From assembly GCA_934234185.1 (NCBI GenBank), contig CAKQHO010000017.1, positions 1-45,730 of the forward strand: a stretch of 45,730 nt of DNA, read 5' to 3'. Position 1 is the first letter of the stretch; each line of letters begins with the position of its first letter. The translations under genes were made by a program, and so were the position numbers. This document shows positions 15,778 to 24,513 of this stretch, one piece after another. The DNA is from an uncultured Psychrobacillus sp. Its GTDB lineage: Bacteria > Bacillota > Bacilli > Bacillales_A > Planococcaceae. Below the pieces are notes generated by a model. That model was not told the origin of the DNA and made no database searches. It was given only the letters and a program-made list of their open reading frames with translations.

Positions 15778-16462
15778 GCATAAAGGATGTCCATAAAAAA
15801 TCCTCTCCAAAAATCTCCTTGGATGAAGACTGTACCATTCTACGGAATTGTAGGATTCGGAAATCTTTTTCGAATATCCCTCTTAATCGCTCCTCTGTGT
15901 ATCCGATGCCTCCCTTTAAGCTCTGTTCTTTGTAGATTTCTAAATCGGATGTAGGTATAGCACCTTCTGGAGTAAAGCAGACAAGCCCAAAATAGCCGTT
16001 CTTTTTTAATGCTCTTTGTAGAATTTCTAAATAAGTAATTCTTCGATGTGGGGGTAGGTGGTGAAATAAGCCACTGTCGTAAATAAAATCATACTTGTTT
16101 GGCTCTAGCTCCATATCAAAAAGCGAGACACATTGAAAGTTAATGGACACTTCCTTTTCAAAAGCTCGCTCGATTGCCCAGTTAATAGCATTTTTGGACA
16201 AATCGATGGCATCAACCTCACAGCCCTGTCTAGCCATATATATCGCATTCCTACCTGGTCCACACCCTAATTCAAGAGCTCTCAAAGGCTTATATCCCTT
16301 ATTAAAATAAGCAACTAAATTTTCATCGGGTCCCTCCGTTTGGAAAAAAGGGATTTCTTTTTCTCTGTCGTTGTAAAAATTCTCCCAAAATGACTTTGGC
16401 TCTCTAAAAACCTCGTCTAACAGTAAAAGTAAATCATTATAAAGTGAAATTTGCTTGTTCAT
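15767..16462 (-). CDS. Class I SAM-dependent methyltransferase
   Basis: 231 residues. SAM-binding motif I is ALELGCGPGRNAIYMA near residue 61, followed by the acidic end of strand 2 in VDAIDLS and the DSGLFHHLPPHRR segment after strand 4. The layout resembles the TehB/thiopurine-type small-molecule methyltransferases. The acceptor substrate cannot be told. The start follows GGAGGAGGAGAAA. The last codons lie in the terminator hairpin shared with the convergent GNAT gene. Confidence 0.82.
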   Translation of the reverse strand: MNKQISLYNDLLLLLDEVFREPKSFWENFYNDREKEIPFFQTEGPDENLVAYFNKGYKPLRALELGCGPGRNAIYMARQGCEVDAIDLSKNAINWAIERAFEKEVSINFQCVSLFDMELEPNKYDFIYDSGLFHHLPPHRRITYLEILQRALKKNGYFGLVCFTPEGAIPTSDLEIYKEQSLKGGIGYTEERLRGIFEKDFRILQFRRMVQSSSKEIFGEDFLWTSFMQKK

Positions 16463-16764
16463 TTTCTCCTCCTCCTACCTATCTTATATTTTACTGAATG
16501 GTGAAGTTTCCGTTGTTACATACGGATTAAAAGGAAGTTAAAGATGTGAATTGAAAAGGATAGATGGGCTGAAAAAAATATCCTATAAATGAAAAATGAA
16601 AGCCATTTAGCTCCTATAAACTAAATTGAATAGAAGAGCTAAGAGAAGATACAAGAAAGCGCAAAGGGGCGGTAATATAGGTTTAAAAAGGTCAACATAT
16701 TTAAACGTTAAATTTTTTTGTAACATTTGTTATGTATTTGTAACATTAGAAGGAGTTCTTCATC

Positions 16765-16785
16765 ATGTATCGAATGATAAATTAG
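16765..16785 (+). CDS. Six-codon open frame with strong ribosome site (possible leader peptide)
   Basis: MYRMIN and stop, preceded by GAAGGAG at 8-9 nt, ending 23 nt before the GTG start of the APH-type kinase gene. Ribosomes initiating here could influence that gene, as leader peptides do for some resistance genes. The frame is tiny and could be chance. The remaining upstream DNA (16463-16764) shows no other gene. Confidence 0.3.
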   Translation: MYRMIN

Positions 16786-16808
16786 AAGCAAACGAAAGGG
16801 AGATTACA

Positions 16809-17771
16809 GTGAATGAAACAGAACTGGTCCTAATCTTAGAGAACTATAAGGTTATACCTGATAAAATAACCTCTTTAAGAAAAGCTGAAAAACTTTTAAT
16901 GAAAATAAAGAATGCAGAAGAAAATACTTTCTACTTAAAAGGAGAAAAGGGAGATAGTGAATATGTCGAGCGATGCTGCGAATATGCGGATTATTTAAAA
17001 CATGAGGGTTTTCCAGTTGCAAGCTATACAAGGAATACTCTCGGTTGCTTTACTTATTTAAAAGACAATATGGTTTTCACTCTGGAAGAAGAAATAGAGG
17101 GAGTTGAGGTACAAACGCTTACCGATGAGCATCTGAATTCTATCGCAAAAATGCTGGGAGTTCAGCATCAACTGTCGAACCAATCAAATAGGAGTATTAA
17201 CCAAGCGACCTCTTGGAGTCTGTTTGGAGGGAATGCTACAGAGGATATTGGTGATTACGATGAAAATGAACGTGCCTTCTGGCAAATGAGAGATACGTGT
17301 AAAAGCGATCCTATATTTCAACGGATTGAAGAGCTGTATATTCAAAGAAGAGATCATTTAAAAAGGATTTGGTTTTCTCTACCATCTGGTCCAGTCCAAG
17401 GAGACTTTTGCTATTATAATATGGTCTTTACCGAATCGGCATCTTTAAAGGGGTGCTTTGATTTTAATTTGGCAGGAGATGAAATATACATAAATGAGTT
17501 AGTGTCAGTAGCTATTTATCATTGCTGGCATGTTCCGTACAGTGGACAGAAAACAGAAATAGAGCGTTTTTGGTCCTTCATGCGGCATTATGAAAAGGAA
17601 AGAACTATAACGCCGAAGGAAAGAAGTATCTTATCGGATTTGTTTGCTATTATTCGTGCGTTCCGTTATGACAGAGTAGAGGAAGGTCTGACGCTTCAAG
17701 GAGAGCAAAGAAATGATTTTTTAAGAGAAACAATGAATATATTAGAATCTCATCTTCATTATGAAAAATGA
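16809..17771 (+). CDS. APH-fold phosphotransferase family protein
   Basis: 320 residues from GTG, chosen because AAGGGAG stands 6 nt upstream. The open frame extends 61 codons further but has no start with a ribosome site. It is a protein-kinase-like fold: N-lobe with FYLKGEKG, catalytic loop VQGDFCYYN (usually HGD, so the His is Gln here, but the catalytic Asp and Asn are kept), and the metal-binding Asp in CFDFNLAGDE. This group includes aminoglycoside, homoserine, choline and spore-coat CotS-type kinases. The substrate is unknown. A bidirectional terminator follows directly. Confidence 0.75.
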   Translation: MNETELVLILENYKVIPDKITSLRKAEKLLMKIKNAEENTFYLKGEKGDSEYVERCCEYADYLKHEGFPVASYTRNTLGCFTYLKDNMVFTLEEEIEGVEVQTLTDEHLNSIAKMLGVQHQLSNQSNRSINQATSWSLFGGNATEDIGDYDENERAFWQMRDTCKSDPIFQRIEELYIQRRDHLKRIWFSLPSGPVQGDFCYYNMVFTESASLKGCFDFNLAGDEIYINELVSVAIYHCWHVPYSGQKTEIERFWSFMRHYEKERTITPKERSILSDLFAIIRAFRYDRVEEGLTLQGEQRNDFLRETMNILESHLHYEK

Positions 17772-17809
17772 AAGGTGTCCTTAGGCTATTGCCTTTTGGA
17801 CACCTTTTT
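17771..17809. terminator. Bidirectional terminator
   Basis: AAAGGTGTCC/GGACACCTTT stem with inner AGGC/GCCT pairing and T-runs on both sides. It separates the convergent kinase and FrnE-like genes. Confidence 0.9.
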
Positions 17810-17817
17810 ATCTATTA

Positions 17818-18534
17818 TTATTTTTTTACTTCACAGCCGTCATCAGTACAGATTCCTGATTCTGCAGAGGGCTGGAGCTGTTCTAATGGAGATAGCTGAT
17901 TTTCCTCTTCCCAAACTTTTTCAATAGATTTCACGAAAGTATCTAGTGGCTGTGCCCCAGAAATTGCATACTTTCTATTTAATACGAAGAAAGGAACTCC
18001 TTGCACACCAAGCTGTTGACTCTCCTGTTGATCCTGTAAAACCTCTTCTAAGAAGGCTTCACTAGATAAAACCTCTTTCGATTGGTTTCGGTCTAAGCCT
18101 ACTTCTTCTGCTAAGTCTAATAGGACCTCTGAATCTCCTAGATATTTTGATTCGGTAAAGTGAGCACTTAGCAACCTCTCAGTTAACGCTGCCTCTTTAC
18201 CTTCCGTTTTAGCAAATTTGACAAGTCTGTGGGCATCTCTCGTATTTGTCTGCTTCATCTCATCGAAGTTATACACTAAACCGACTGTAGCTGCATTGGC
18301 AATCATTTGTTTATTCATCGCTTTAGCTTGTTCCACGGAAACATTCATCTTCTTTGCTAACATCTCATCAAGAGAAATTGTCGGATCACTTTGTAGATTT
18401 GGCTGCAATTCAAATGCTTTAAATGTTACTTCCACTTTATCTCTGTGCTGAAAAGTTTCTAGTGCCTGTTCCAATCTTCTTTTGCCGATGTAACAAAAAG
18501 GACACACATAATCTGACCATACCTCAATTTTCAT
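17818..18534 (-). CDS. DsbA-family thiol oxidoreductase, FrnE-like
   Basis: 238 residues. It opens MKIEVWSDYVCPFCYIGKRRLE, with the thioredoxin-fold active site CPFC near residue 11 and no signal peptide, so it is cytoplasmic. A helical insert over about residues 50-150 and the cis-Pro loop GVQGVPFFV near 180 fit the FrnE/2-hydroxychromene-2-carboxylate isomerase branch. Members of this type help with oxidative or disulfide stress. The C-terminus carries two extra Cys residues (GICTDDGCEVKK). The start follows GGAGGGCGAGTAGAG. Confidence 0.88.
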   Translation of the reverse strand: MKIEVWSDYVCPFCYIGKRRLEQALETFQHRDKVEVTFKAFELQPNLQSDPTISLDEMLAKKMNVSVEQAKAMNKQMIANAATVGLVYNFDEMKQTNTRDAHRLVKFAKTEGKEAALTERLLSAHFTESKYLGDSEVLLDLAEEVGLDRNQSKEVLSSEAFLEEVLQDQQESQQLGVQGVPFFVLNRKYAISGAQPLDTFVKSIEKVWEEENQLSPLEQLQPSAESGICTDDGCEVKK

Positions 18535-18795
18535 CTCTACTCGCCCTCCTATTGCTTTTCGATATGCTTACTATAGCATAGACTTTTCCAATTCACTTCT
18601 TCAAAAGCTTGAAAGCATAACTTTTTATGGCGGAGATAGATGAAGAAATATTAGTACCGTTTTTAAAGGATTGTTGATGTGTTAAGAAGAATATTTAAAG
18701 AAAGGATTTGTAGTAGGTTTTAAGGATAAGGGGCAAATATAAGTCCTATTGAAGGATCCGTATAAAATTTGCTTAAGCGGGGAGGGGGGCAAGGA

Positions 18796-19611
18796 ATGGA
18801 CATTGATAACATATTATTGCAGCTTGGTTTTTCTACTAACGCTTCTTATACACCAGTCTCAGGAGGAAAAGATAGCGTAGTTTATAAGCTAGTGGTGGAG
18901 GATGGTAAGATTTTTGCTTTACGTATTATCTCTGCTGATCGGCTTCATCAGTTTAAGATAGAGCAGAAGCTTATTGCATTAGCTAGAGATCAAGGAATTC
19001 CGGCACCAGTCGTCTATTTCGTACAAGCTATAGGAGAACATGCTGTAATGGTGATGGAATGGGTATCTGGAAAAACTGTATTAAGTGCTTTACAGGAAGA
19101 ACCTGAGTGCGCTGCTGTTTTGGGATATAACTTTGGAGTGACACATGCCAAAATCAATAAAATTCTTCTTACAGAAAAATGGCAAGGGAGAACTTGGTTA
19201 ACACCAGTTACAGAGGAAGAGGAAATATTAAAGGCTGTAACACCTGTGGGGAATCATCTACTTCATTTAGATTACCATCCTCTCAATGTACTGACTGACG
19301 GAGAAAAAATAACAGGGGTAATTGATTGGATGAATGCTGCTAAAGGAGATTTCAGATTTGATTATTCTAGAACACTTTCTATTTTAGAGTTAGAGGGTTC
19401 AAAAGTATTTCAAAATGATATGGAAACGCTTGGCTCCTTCCGAAAAGGATGGGAATCGGGATATGAAAGTATTTTTGGATCTATGGAAGATATGGCCATT
19501 TTTTATGCTTGGGCAGGAAAAAGAATGCAAAGAGATATGGCAAATAGAATGCTTCCTGGTGAATACATAACAATCGAACAGTGGATTCAAAATTGGCTTC
19601 TTTATCAATAA
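18796..19611 (+). CDS. APH-fold phosphotransferase family protein
   Basis: 271 residues. N-lobe with a Lys or nearby pair in SGGKDSVVYKLVVEDG, the hinge region VMVMEWVSGKT, catalytic loop HLDYHPLNVL (Asp base, Asn metal ligand) and the metal-binding GVIDWMNAAKGDFRFD. It matches the APH/ChoK superfamily more closely than the kinase at 16809-17771. The small-molecule substrate is not predictable; some relatives give aminoglycoside or macrolide resistance. Start ATG 18796 has GGGAGGGGGG upstream. Confidence 0.8.
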   Translation: MDIDNILLQLGFSTNASYTPVSGGKDSVVYKLVVEDGKIFALRIISADRLHQFKIEQKLIALARDQGIPAPVVYFVQAIGEHAVMVMEWVSGKTVLSALQEEPECAAVLGYNFGVTHAKINKILLTEKWQGRTWLTPVTEEEEILKAVTPVGNHLLHLDYHPLNVLTDGEKITGVIDWMNAAKGDFRFDYSRTLSILELEGSKVFQNDMETLGSFRKGWESGYESIFGSMEDMAIFYAWAGKRMQRDMANRMLPGEYITIEQWIQNWLLYQ

Positions 19612-19626
19612 GCTAATTTTCTTCTT

Positions 19627-19651
19627 GTTTATACCTCTCTGATAAGGGAAA
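19627..19651 (+). promoter_or_regulatory. SigB-type general-stress promoter
   Basis: GTTTAT, a 13-bp spacer, then GGGAAA, a close match to the SigB consensus GTTTaa-N12-15-GGGwAw. It lies 37 bp before the pyruvate-oxidase-like start. The B. subtilis relative ydaP belongs to the SigB regulon, which supports the call. Confidence 0.7.
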
Positions 19652-19687
19652 ACTACCTTATAAATAATGAAGGGAGAGGTTATTTCT

Positions 19688-21295
19688 ATGAATAAAACAG
19701 TTGCTGAGGTTATATTGGAGCAGCTTTCTCTTTATGGTGTCAAAAGAGTGTACGGTGTTACCGGAGATACAATTATCGGGCTACTAGATGCAATGGCTAA
19801 GCAAGAAAAAATTGAATTTATTGCAGTAAAGCATGAATCTGTCGCAGCTTTTATGGCGTCTGCTGAGGCAAAACTAACAGGTAGGCTAGCTGTATGTACA
19901 GCTACTATGGGGCCGGGAGCTACAAATTTACTCAATGGGCTTGGGGATGCATACTCAGACCGAGCACCTGTCCTAGTAATCACGGGCCAGGCAGCAAGTG
20001 ACAAGATTGGAACGGACTATCAGCAATATGTGGACCAACAAGCCTTGTTCAAACCTTTCGTAGAGTATTCTGCGAATTTGACTAGCCCCGATGCAATAGG
20101 AGAGCTTTTACAAAAAGCAGCTTTAACTTCCCAAGAGCAAAGAGGGGTAACACATCTTTCTATCCCTAAGGATTTATTTCAGCAGGAGACTTCCTCCCAG
20201 GCGAAGCCGTATCCGACCGTATTAAAAGGCGTTAGCTCCTTTGATAGAGAGGATTTGCAAGAGGTAACTTCGTTAATGAAGCAAGCAAAGCAGCCAATGA
20301 TACTAGCGGGAGCTGGTGCAGAAATGGCGGTGGAAGCAATAGAGGATCTTTCGAAAAAATGGGGAGCTGGGATTCTATTTAGTTTAGGTGGGAAAGGCTT
20401 ATTTGATGATTCGACGGAGCATCTATTACAGGGAATCGGCGAGGGAGGTAACCCTCATGCAAAAGAAATTTTCCAGGAAGCAGACGTAGTACTTGTCGCA
20501 GGAGCCACCTGGTGGCCAGATGGATACGTACCTAAAGGAGCAAAAATCATCTTAATAGACCTTCACTTAGAAAATGCAAATAAACGAATTCCTGCTGACA
20601 TTGGTATAAAGGGAGACACAAGAGAAATCGTCCCTTTATTGCTAGAAGGAGTGACAAGTGGTCAGGTAAATGAAGACTGGCTTGCTCGTATAAAGGGTGC
20701 AAAGGATAAATGGACTGATCAAAATGAGCAAGAGGGTCATATTGGCGGATCTCCTGTTCATCCATCTAGAATAGCAAGAGCCCTGGAAAATGTGGTAGAC
20801 GTAGAAGCGATTCTGGCCATAGATACAGGAGACGTTACGGTATGGATGAATAGAAACTTTCGCCAAAGGCATCAGAAAGTATTAGTATCGGGCTATTGGC
20901 GTTCTATGGGATTTGGTCTGCCGGCAGCATTAGCAGCGAAACTGGAGGCACCAGAAAAACAGGTATTGGCTATAGTAGGAGATGGTGGACTTCAAATGAC
21001 ACTAGCAGACTTAACTACCGCTACCAAATACGACCTAGACATAACGGTCATAGTATTTAATAATGGGGCACTTCAAATGGAAAGCGATAAGATTAAGGCG
21101 GAAGGAGTTCAGGAGATAGGCACACAGCTTACAAATCCTGATTTCGTAAAGGTTGCAGAAGCTTGTGGCTGGAAGGGCTATCGAATTACAGATGATAGCG
21201 ATATGGAAAGTATAATAGAGGAAGCATTAAATAATCCAGGACCAACATTGGTAGACATAGAAACGGAACAAGCCTTTTTTCCGGAAACAGAATAA
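19688..21295 (+). CDS. Thiamine-diphosphate enzyme, pyruvate oxidase/YdaP-like
   Basis: 535 residues in three domains. The N-terminal pyrimidine-binding domain holds the catalytic Glu (IAVKHESVAAFMAS) and CTATMGPGATNLLNGL. The middle domain is at about 190-320. The C-terminal diphosphate domain has GDGGLQMTLADL followed by NN for Mg binding. It resembles pyruvate oxidase (PoxB/YdaP), which converts pyruvate to acetate or acetyl phosphate; acetolactate synthase is less likely. It is about 40 residues shorter than YdaP. The start ATG follows AGGGAGAGGTTATTTCT. A SigB promoter lies upstream and a hairpin terminator downstream. Confidence 0.85.
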   Translation: MNKTVAEVILEQLSLYGVKRVYGVTGDTIIGLLDAMAKQEKIEFIAVKHESVAAFMASAEAKLTGRLAVCTATMGPGATNLLNGLGDAYSDRAPVLVITGQAASDKIGTDYQQYVDQQALFKPFVEYSANLTSPDAIGELLQKAALTSQEQRGVTHLSIPKDLFQQETSSQAKPYPTVLKGVSSFDREDLQEVTSLMKQAKQPMILAGAGAEMAVEAIEDLSKKWGAGILFSLGGKGLFDDSTEHLLQGIGEGGNPHAKEIFQEADVVLVAGATWWPDGYVPKGAKIILIDLHLENANKRIPADIGIKGDTREIVPLLLEGVTSGQVNEDWLARIKGAKDKWTDQNEQEGHIGGSPVHPSRIARALENVVDVEAILAIDTGDVTVWMNRNFRQRHQKVLVSGYWRSMGFGLPAALAAKLEAPEKQVLAIVGDGGLQMTLADLTTATKYDLDITVIVFNNGALQMESDKIKAEGVQEIGTQLTNPDFVKVAEACGWKGYRITDDSDMESIIEEALNNPGPTLVDIETEQAFFPETE

Positions 21296-21303
21296 TAACA
21301 GAA

Positions 21304-21336
21304 AAATCCACATCCGCTTGTGAAGGATGTGGATTT
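21304..21336. terminator. Bidirectional terminator
   Basis: AAATCCACATCC/GGATGTGGATTT, a 12-bp perfect stem, with T-rich flanks on both strands (TTTTTC on the minus strand). It separates the convergent ThDP enzyme and the small membrane protein gene. Confidence 0.85.
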
Positions 21337-21340
21337 CTGT

Positions 21341-21490
21341 TTAAAACATTGGAAATACATAGGAGATTAGGAACCAAAGTATACCGAAGAAAATGATAAG
21401 ATACGCAGCGTACTTGATAAATGTTGCACCGACCATTCCATTATCTGTACGTTCTTCACGATGTACTTCCACTTTTCTTTCTTCTTCCAT
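21341..21490 (-). CDS. 49-residue conserved-looking membrane protein
   Basis: The first half is charged (MEEERKVEVHREERTDNG), followed by one hydrophobic helix (FIKYAAYLIIFFGILWFL) and a short end SYVFPMF. The ATG follows AGAGGAGTGAAGGCG, a strong site. A terminator hairpin begins 4 bp past the stop. Short proteins of this pattern are widespread in Bacillaceae/Planococcaceae as far as I recall. Function unknown. Confidence 0.7.
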   Translation of the reverse strand: MEEERKVEVHREERTDNGMVGATFIKYAAYLIIFFGILWFLISYVFPMF

Positions 21491-21781
21491 CGCCTTCACT
21501 CCTCTCGTATTTCATTTATTTTAAATTAGGGTAGGTTATAGGTTAATTACCCTGTTATATAATGGATAAACATGGAGCCTTAGGCAAAAGCATTTTTCGA
21601 AAAATCTAGTTTATACGAGTGGATATCGCTTATTCCGGGATAAATCTTCTATGGCGTGAGTAATGATATACCTGTAAGAAGAGCTGGCGCTTCATGTGTG
21701 AGGGAAATATCACTCTTTATTCCTTTTCACAAAAATGCTTTTCTATATTAGAATGGAGTGAAAGATTGGAGGTAGAGTGAT

Positions 21782-22126
21782 ATGACAACTGTATTACCGA
21801 ATTGCCCTAAATGCGGCTCAGAGTATACATACGAGGACGGTTCAACGCTGGTATGCCCTGAATGCGCGCATGAGTGGTCACCAAATGAAGAAAAGGAAAG
21901 TAAAGAGGATATTCTTGTCGTAAAGGATGCTAATGGGAATCCGCTTCAAGATGGGGATTCAGTTTCTATTATTAAGGATTTAAAGGTAAAGGGAAGCTCC
22001 TCAACTCTTAAGATAGGGACTAAGGTAAAGGGGATTCGCTTAGTGGATGGAGATCATAATATTGATTGTAAGATTGATGGCTTTGGTGCAATGAAGCTAA
22101 AATCTGAATTTGTTAAAAAAATCTAA
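21782..22126 (+). CDS. yjdM: YjdM (PhnA-type) zinc-ribbon protein
   Basis: 114 residues. The N-terminal zinc ribbon reads CPKCGSEYTYEDGSTLVCPECAHEW (two CxxC knuckles). The C-terminal PhnA-type domain has DGDSVSIIKDLKVKGSS and DGDHNIDCKIDGFG. Once named after the phosphonate locus of E. coli, YjdM has no proven role in phosphonate use. It is cytoplasmic and monocistronic, with ribosome site GGAGGTAGAGTGAT and a terminator just downstream. Confidence 0.93.
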   Translation: MTTVLPNCPKCGSEYTYEDGSTLVCPECAHEWSPNEEKESKEDILVVKDANGNPLQDGDSVSIIKDLKVKGSSSTLKIGTKVKGIRLVDGDHNIDCKIDGFGAMKLKSEFVKKI

Positions 22127-22134
22127 TTTGTCAA

Positions 22135-22171
22135 AGTAGAAATGTTGTGAGTCACATATTTCTACTTTTTT
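22135..22171 (+). terminator. Terminator of yjdM
   Basis: AGTAGAAAT/ATTTCTACT stem with an inner GTG/CAC pair, then six T residues. Confidence 0.85.
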
Positions 22172-22261
22172 CTTTCTCGTTCGTTAGACTGAAATTTTAT
22201 ATTATCCTCCTTCCGTCTGAGCCGTTTTCTTTATTTATTCCTTATATTAAGAGCAGGGGTG

Positions 22262-22930
22262 ATGAAAGTGAAGATTGAACAAGTGGAGCTGTATATAACT
22301 CGTTATGAGGAAACGGTATACTTTTATGAGCATGTTCTTGGATTTCGATTAAAGTTTTGGACAGACGAGGCTGCTGCTTTTCAAATTGGAGATAGTATCT
22401 TGAAGCTAATAAAGGATGGGGAAGAGAATCATTTCTATTATCATTTTGCCTTTAACATTCATGCGAATAAATTTAAGGATGCAAAGAAATGGTTAAAGGA
22501 AAGGGTGGTATTGCTGACTGAGGATGGAGAGGATGAAATAGTATTTGAGGGAAGAAATCGAGCGACCTCCTGTTATTTTGAAGATCCAGCTGGTAATATT
22601 GTGGAATTTATAGCACGTGAAAAGATTGCTCCTTTATCGAATACACTGGGCTTTACCACGAAAAATGTACTATCAATCAGCGAAATTAGTCTATCAACGG
22701 ATGATATAGGGGCAGCTTATAAGGGGCTGCAAGCGCTGGGTATATCAGCAAGAGACAACGAAACTTATTTGCACACAGACCTTAACTTTATTGGTAGCGA
22801 TGAGGACGGGGCATATATTTTGTTGGGACCAGTTGGAAGACGGTGGCTGTTTTCGAAAAAGGTAGCCATACCATCGCCAGTAATTATCCATACAAATCTT
22901 GGTGAGTTAAAGTGGCCCATAACAGAATAG
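22262..22930 (+). CDS. VOC-superfamily (glyoxalase/bleomycin-resistance fold) protein, two modules
   Basis: 222 residues, nearly twice a single VOC unit. The first module (about 1-120) has KIEQVELYITRYEETVYFYEHVLGF and ends CYFEDPAGNIVEFIARE, the classical pattern with a metal-ligand Glu. The second (about 130-220) is weaker, with ISEISLSTDDIGAAYKGLQALG. A fused two-module protein can build the metal site in one chain. The substrate is unknown. The start could be ATG 22262 or GTG 22268, which is better spaced from AGGGGTGAT. Confidence 0.75.
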   Translation: MKVKIEQVELYITRYEETVYFYEHVLGFRLKFWTDEAAAFQIGDSILKLIKDGEENHFYYHFAFNIHANKFKDAKKWLKERVVLLTEDGEDEIVFEGRNRATSCYFEDPAGNIVEFIAREKIAPLSNTLGFTTKNVLSISEISLSTDDIGAAYKGLQALGISARDNETYLHTDLNFIGSDEDGAYILLGPVGRRWLFSKKVAIPSPVIIHTNLGELKWPITE

Positions 22931-22957
22931 TATTTTTATTCTTCTGGAAAAACCTAC

Positions 22958-22992
22958 AAATGCCTCTCTGAAAGGAATTCAGAAAGGCATTT
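22958..22992. terminator. Probable bidirectional terminator
   Basis: AAATGCCTCTCTGAA/TTCAGAAAGGCATTT, 15-nt arms with one mismatch, with short T-runs on each side. It lies between the convergent VOC and ion-channel genes. Confidence 0.65.
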
Positions 22993-23007
22993 CATTGACC
23001 GGAGCAG

Positions 23008-23376
23008 CTATTTTTTTGTGAAGAACTTTTTCCCCTTTGTTAATTCTCCAAATGCTTCCGTGTTAATCATTGTTTTTCCAAGTGTAAGTAATGTAATGAA
23101 CATTACTCCCGTACCAACTGTAAGATAGATCATCGTAAACACCTTACCTAAATCAGTAGATGGTGACAGATTTGTATCGACCCCTGTTGGAATTAGGCTT
23201 ACTACACAAAAATAGATAGCATCTAGGACTTCCCATCCCTCTTTGTTTGTGTAAAAAAGTGTCCCAGATAAAATAATAAAAAACAATGTAGTGAACAAAG
23301 AAAAGAAAACAGGCTCCTTAAAAGCCTTGAAAAATGCTTCTATAAAACGCTTTACGGTTAAGATAAACGAAATCAT
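23008..23376 (-). CDS. Two-helix ion channel, NaK-like, with unusual selectivity filter
   Basis: 122 residues. Outer helix about 22-43 (FFSLFTTLFFIILSGTLFY), pore segment DAIYFCVVSLIPTGVDTNLSPSTDLGK, inner helix about 80-102. The layout, and text such as SGTLFYTNKEGWEVLDAIYF, follow the B. cereus NaK channel. K channels carry TVGYG in the filter and NaK carries TVGDG. Here it is PTGVDTN at residues 63-69, one residue longer and without the canonical glycine pattern. The reading frame is clean across this region. It is a tetrameric cation channel by family, but the selectivity is open. Ribosome site AAGGTGGAACAAGC. Confidence 0.78.
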   Translation of the reverse strand: MISFILTVKRFIEAFFKAFKEPVFFSLFTTLFFIILSGTLFYTNKEGWEVLDAIYFCVVSLIPTGVDTNLSPSTDLGKVFTMIYLTVGTGVMFITLLTLGKTMINTEAFGELTKGKKFFTKK

Positions 23377-23592
23377 GCTTGTTCCACCTTACTATATATG
23401 TTGCTCAAAAAAGTATAGCAGATGACTAAGGGAAAAACAGTTACAGTTTATCAAACAATGGATTTTAAGACCGCCCTATGTTAATGAACATAAAGAAGTT
23501 CAAATACAAGTATAGCTTTAGAGTTTGCTCTTACTAGAAGAAAATTAAAGATCTTATGAATGACAATAGGGGTTGCATTTTATTCGTTCCAG

Positions 23593-24462
23593 TCATCCTA
23601 GTTTTGATAAAGATTTTACCGCTGCTTTTTGAATGTTTATCTCCGATTGAGTCCCAGTAATAACTTCATACGTTTCAGCAAATGAGCATTGATTTAGTGC
23701 AATCCCGATATTATCCAAAGAGTTGATATAGAGTAGGGGTTCACCGATGTCTGCTGCAGCGAAGGAGCGACCGTATGCAACATTTCCCTCGAAAATAGTA
23801 CGTCCGTTGTTTCGGACAGAAACATAGAAGGTATCTCCGTACTCAACTCCAAGCTCTTTAAATAGTAATCGGTTTATATTCGTCCAAAGATTACCGAAAG
23901 GACGGTCAATCACATCAATGACTCCTTGAATAACACCATTTTCTTTATAGGATTCCTTAAGAGGTAATTCCACGATTGTATTGGTAGTGGATGCAGGACC
24001 TACCTGGTTAAATTTTATAATCTCTGCTGCAAGGCGAGCGCCTGTGTAGGCGAATATATCCCTTCCGTGAAACGTGTGAGACTCTCCTGAATCCGGAAGA
24101 CGGTTAATGGTTTCGTCAATAACTCGAACCTCCTTAATCCCGATAAATCGTTTTACGTGAGTAAGCGTACCGTTGTCGGGAGTGACAATATAATGATCCT
24201 TAGCTGTTTTTACGACGACACTCTGTCTATCCGATCCGACACCTGGATCAACTATTGATACAAATACAGTTCCTTCGGGCCAATAATTAATCGTTTGCCA
24301 TAGACGATAGGATGCTTCCCAAATATCAAATGTAGGGATTTGATGAGTTAAATCAAAAATGGGGAGACCACGCTGTACTGTATTTGCTACCCCATGCATC
24401 GCGCTAACGGCGCCGTCGCTTATTCCAAAATCCGACTGAAACACTAACAATCCTTTTGACAT
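23593..24462 (-). CDS. SAM hydroxide adenosyltransferase (SAM hydrolase, DUF62 family)
   Basis: 289 residues. It belongs to the fluorinase/chlorinase superfamily, whose ordinary members use water to split S-adenosylmethionine into adenosine and methionine. Visible marks are the N-terminal VFQSDFGISDGAVSAM (Asp for the ribose hydroxyls), VFVSIVDPGVGSDR, VTPDNGTLTH, the HGRDIFAYTGARLA segment near residue 140, and DVIDRPFGNLWTNI. The start at 24462 has TTAGGAGTGTTTGAT. The frame extends three codons to a GTG that lies on the ribosome site. It is preceded by a T-box leader that I read as methionine-specific, so expression should rise when charged tRNA-Met runs low. Confidence 0.92.
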   Translation of the reverse strand: MSKGLLVFQSDFGISDGAVSAMHGVANTVQRGLPIFDLTHQIPTFDIWEASYRLWQTINYWPEGTVFVSIVDPGVGSDRQSVVVKTAKDHYIVTPDNGTLTHVKRFIGIKEVRVIDETINRLPDSGESHTFHGRDIFAYTGARLAAEIIKFNQVGPASTTNTIVELPLKESYKENGVIQGVIDVIDRPFGNLWTNINRLLFKELGVEYGDTFYVSVRNNGRTIFEGNVAYGRSFAAADIGEPLLYINSLDNIGIALNQCSFAETYEVITGTQSEINIQKAAVKSLSKLG

Positions 24463-24513
24463 ATCAAACACTCCTAAGCTGTTTTTATTTTCATTTGAGG
24501 AGAATCAGTATCT

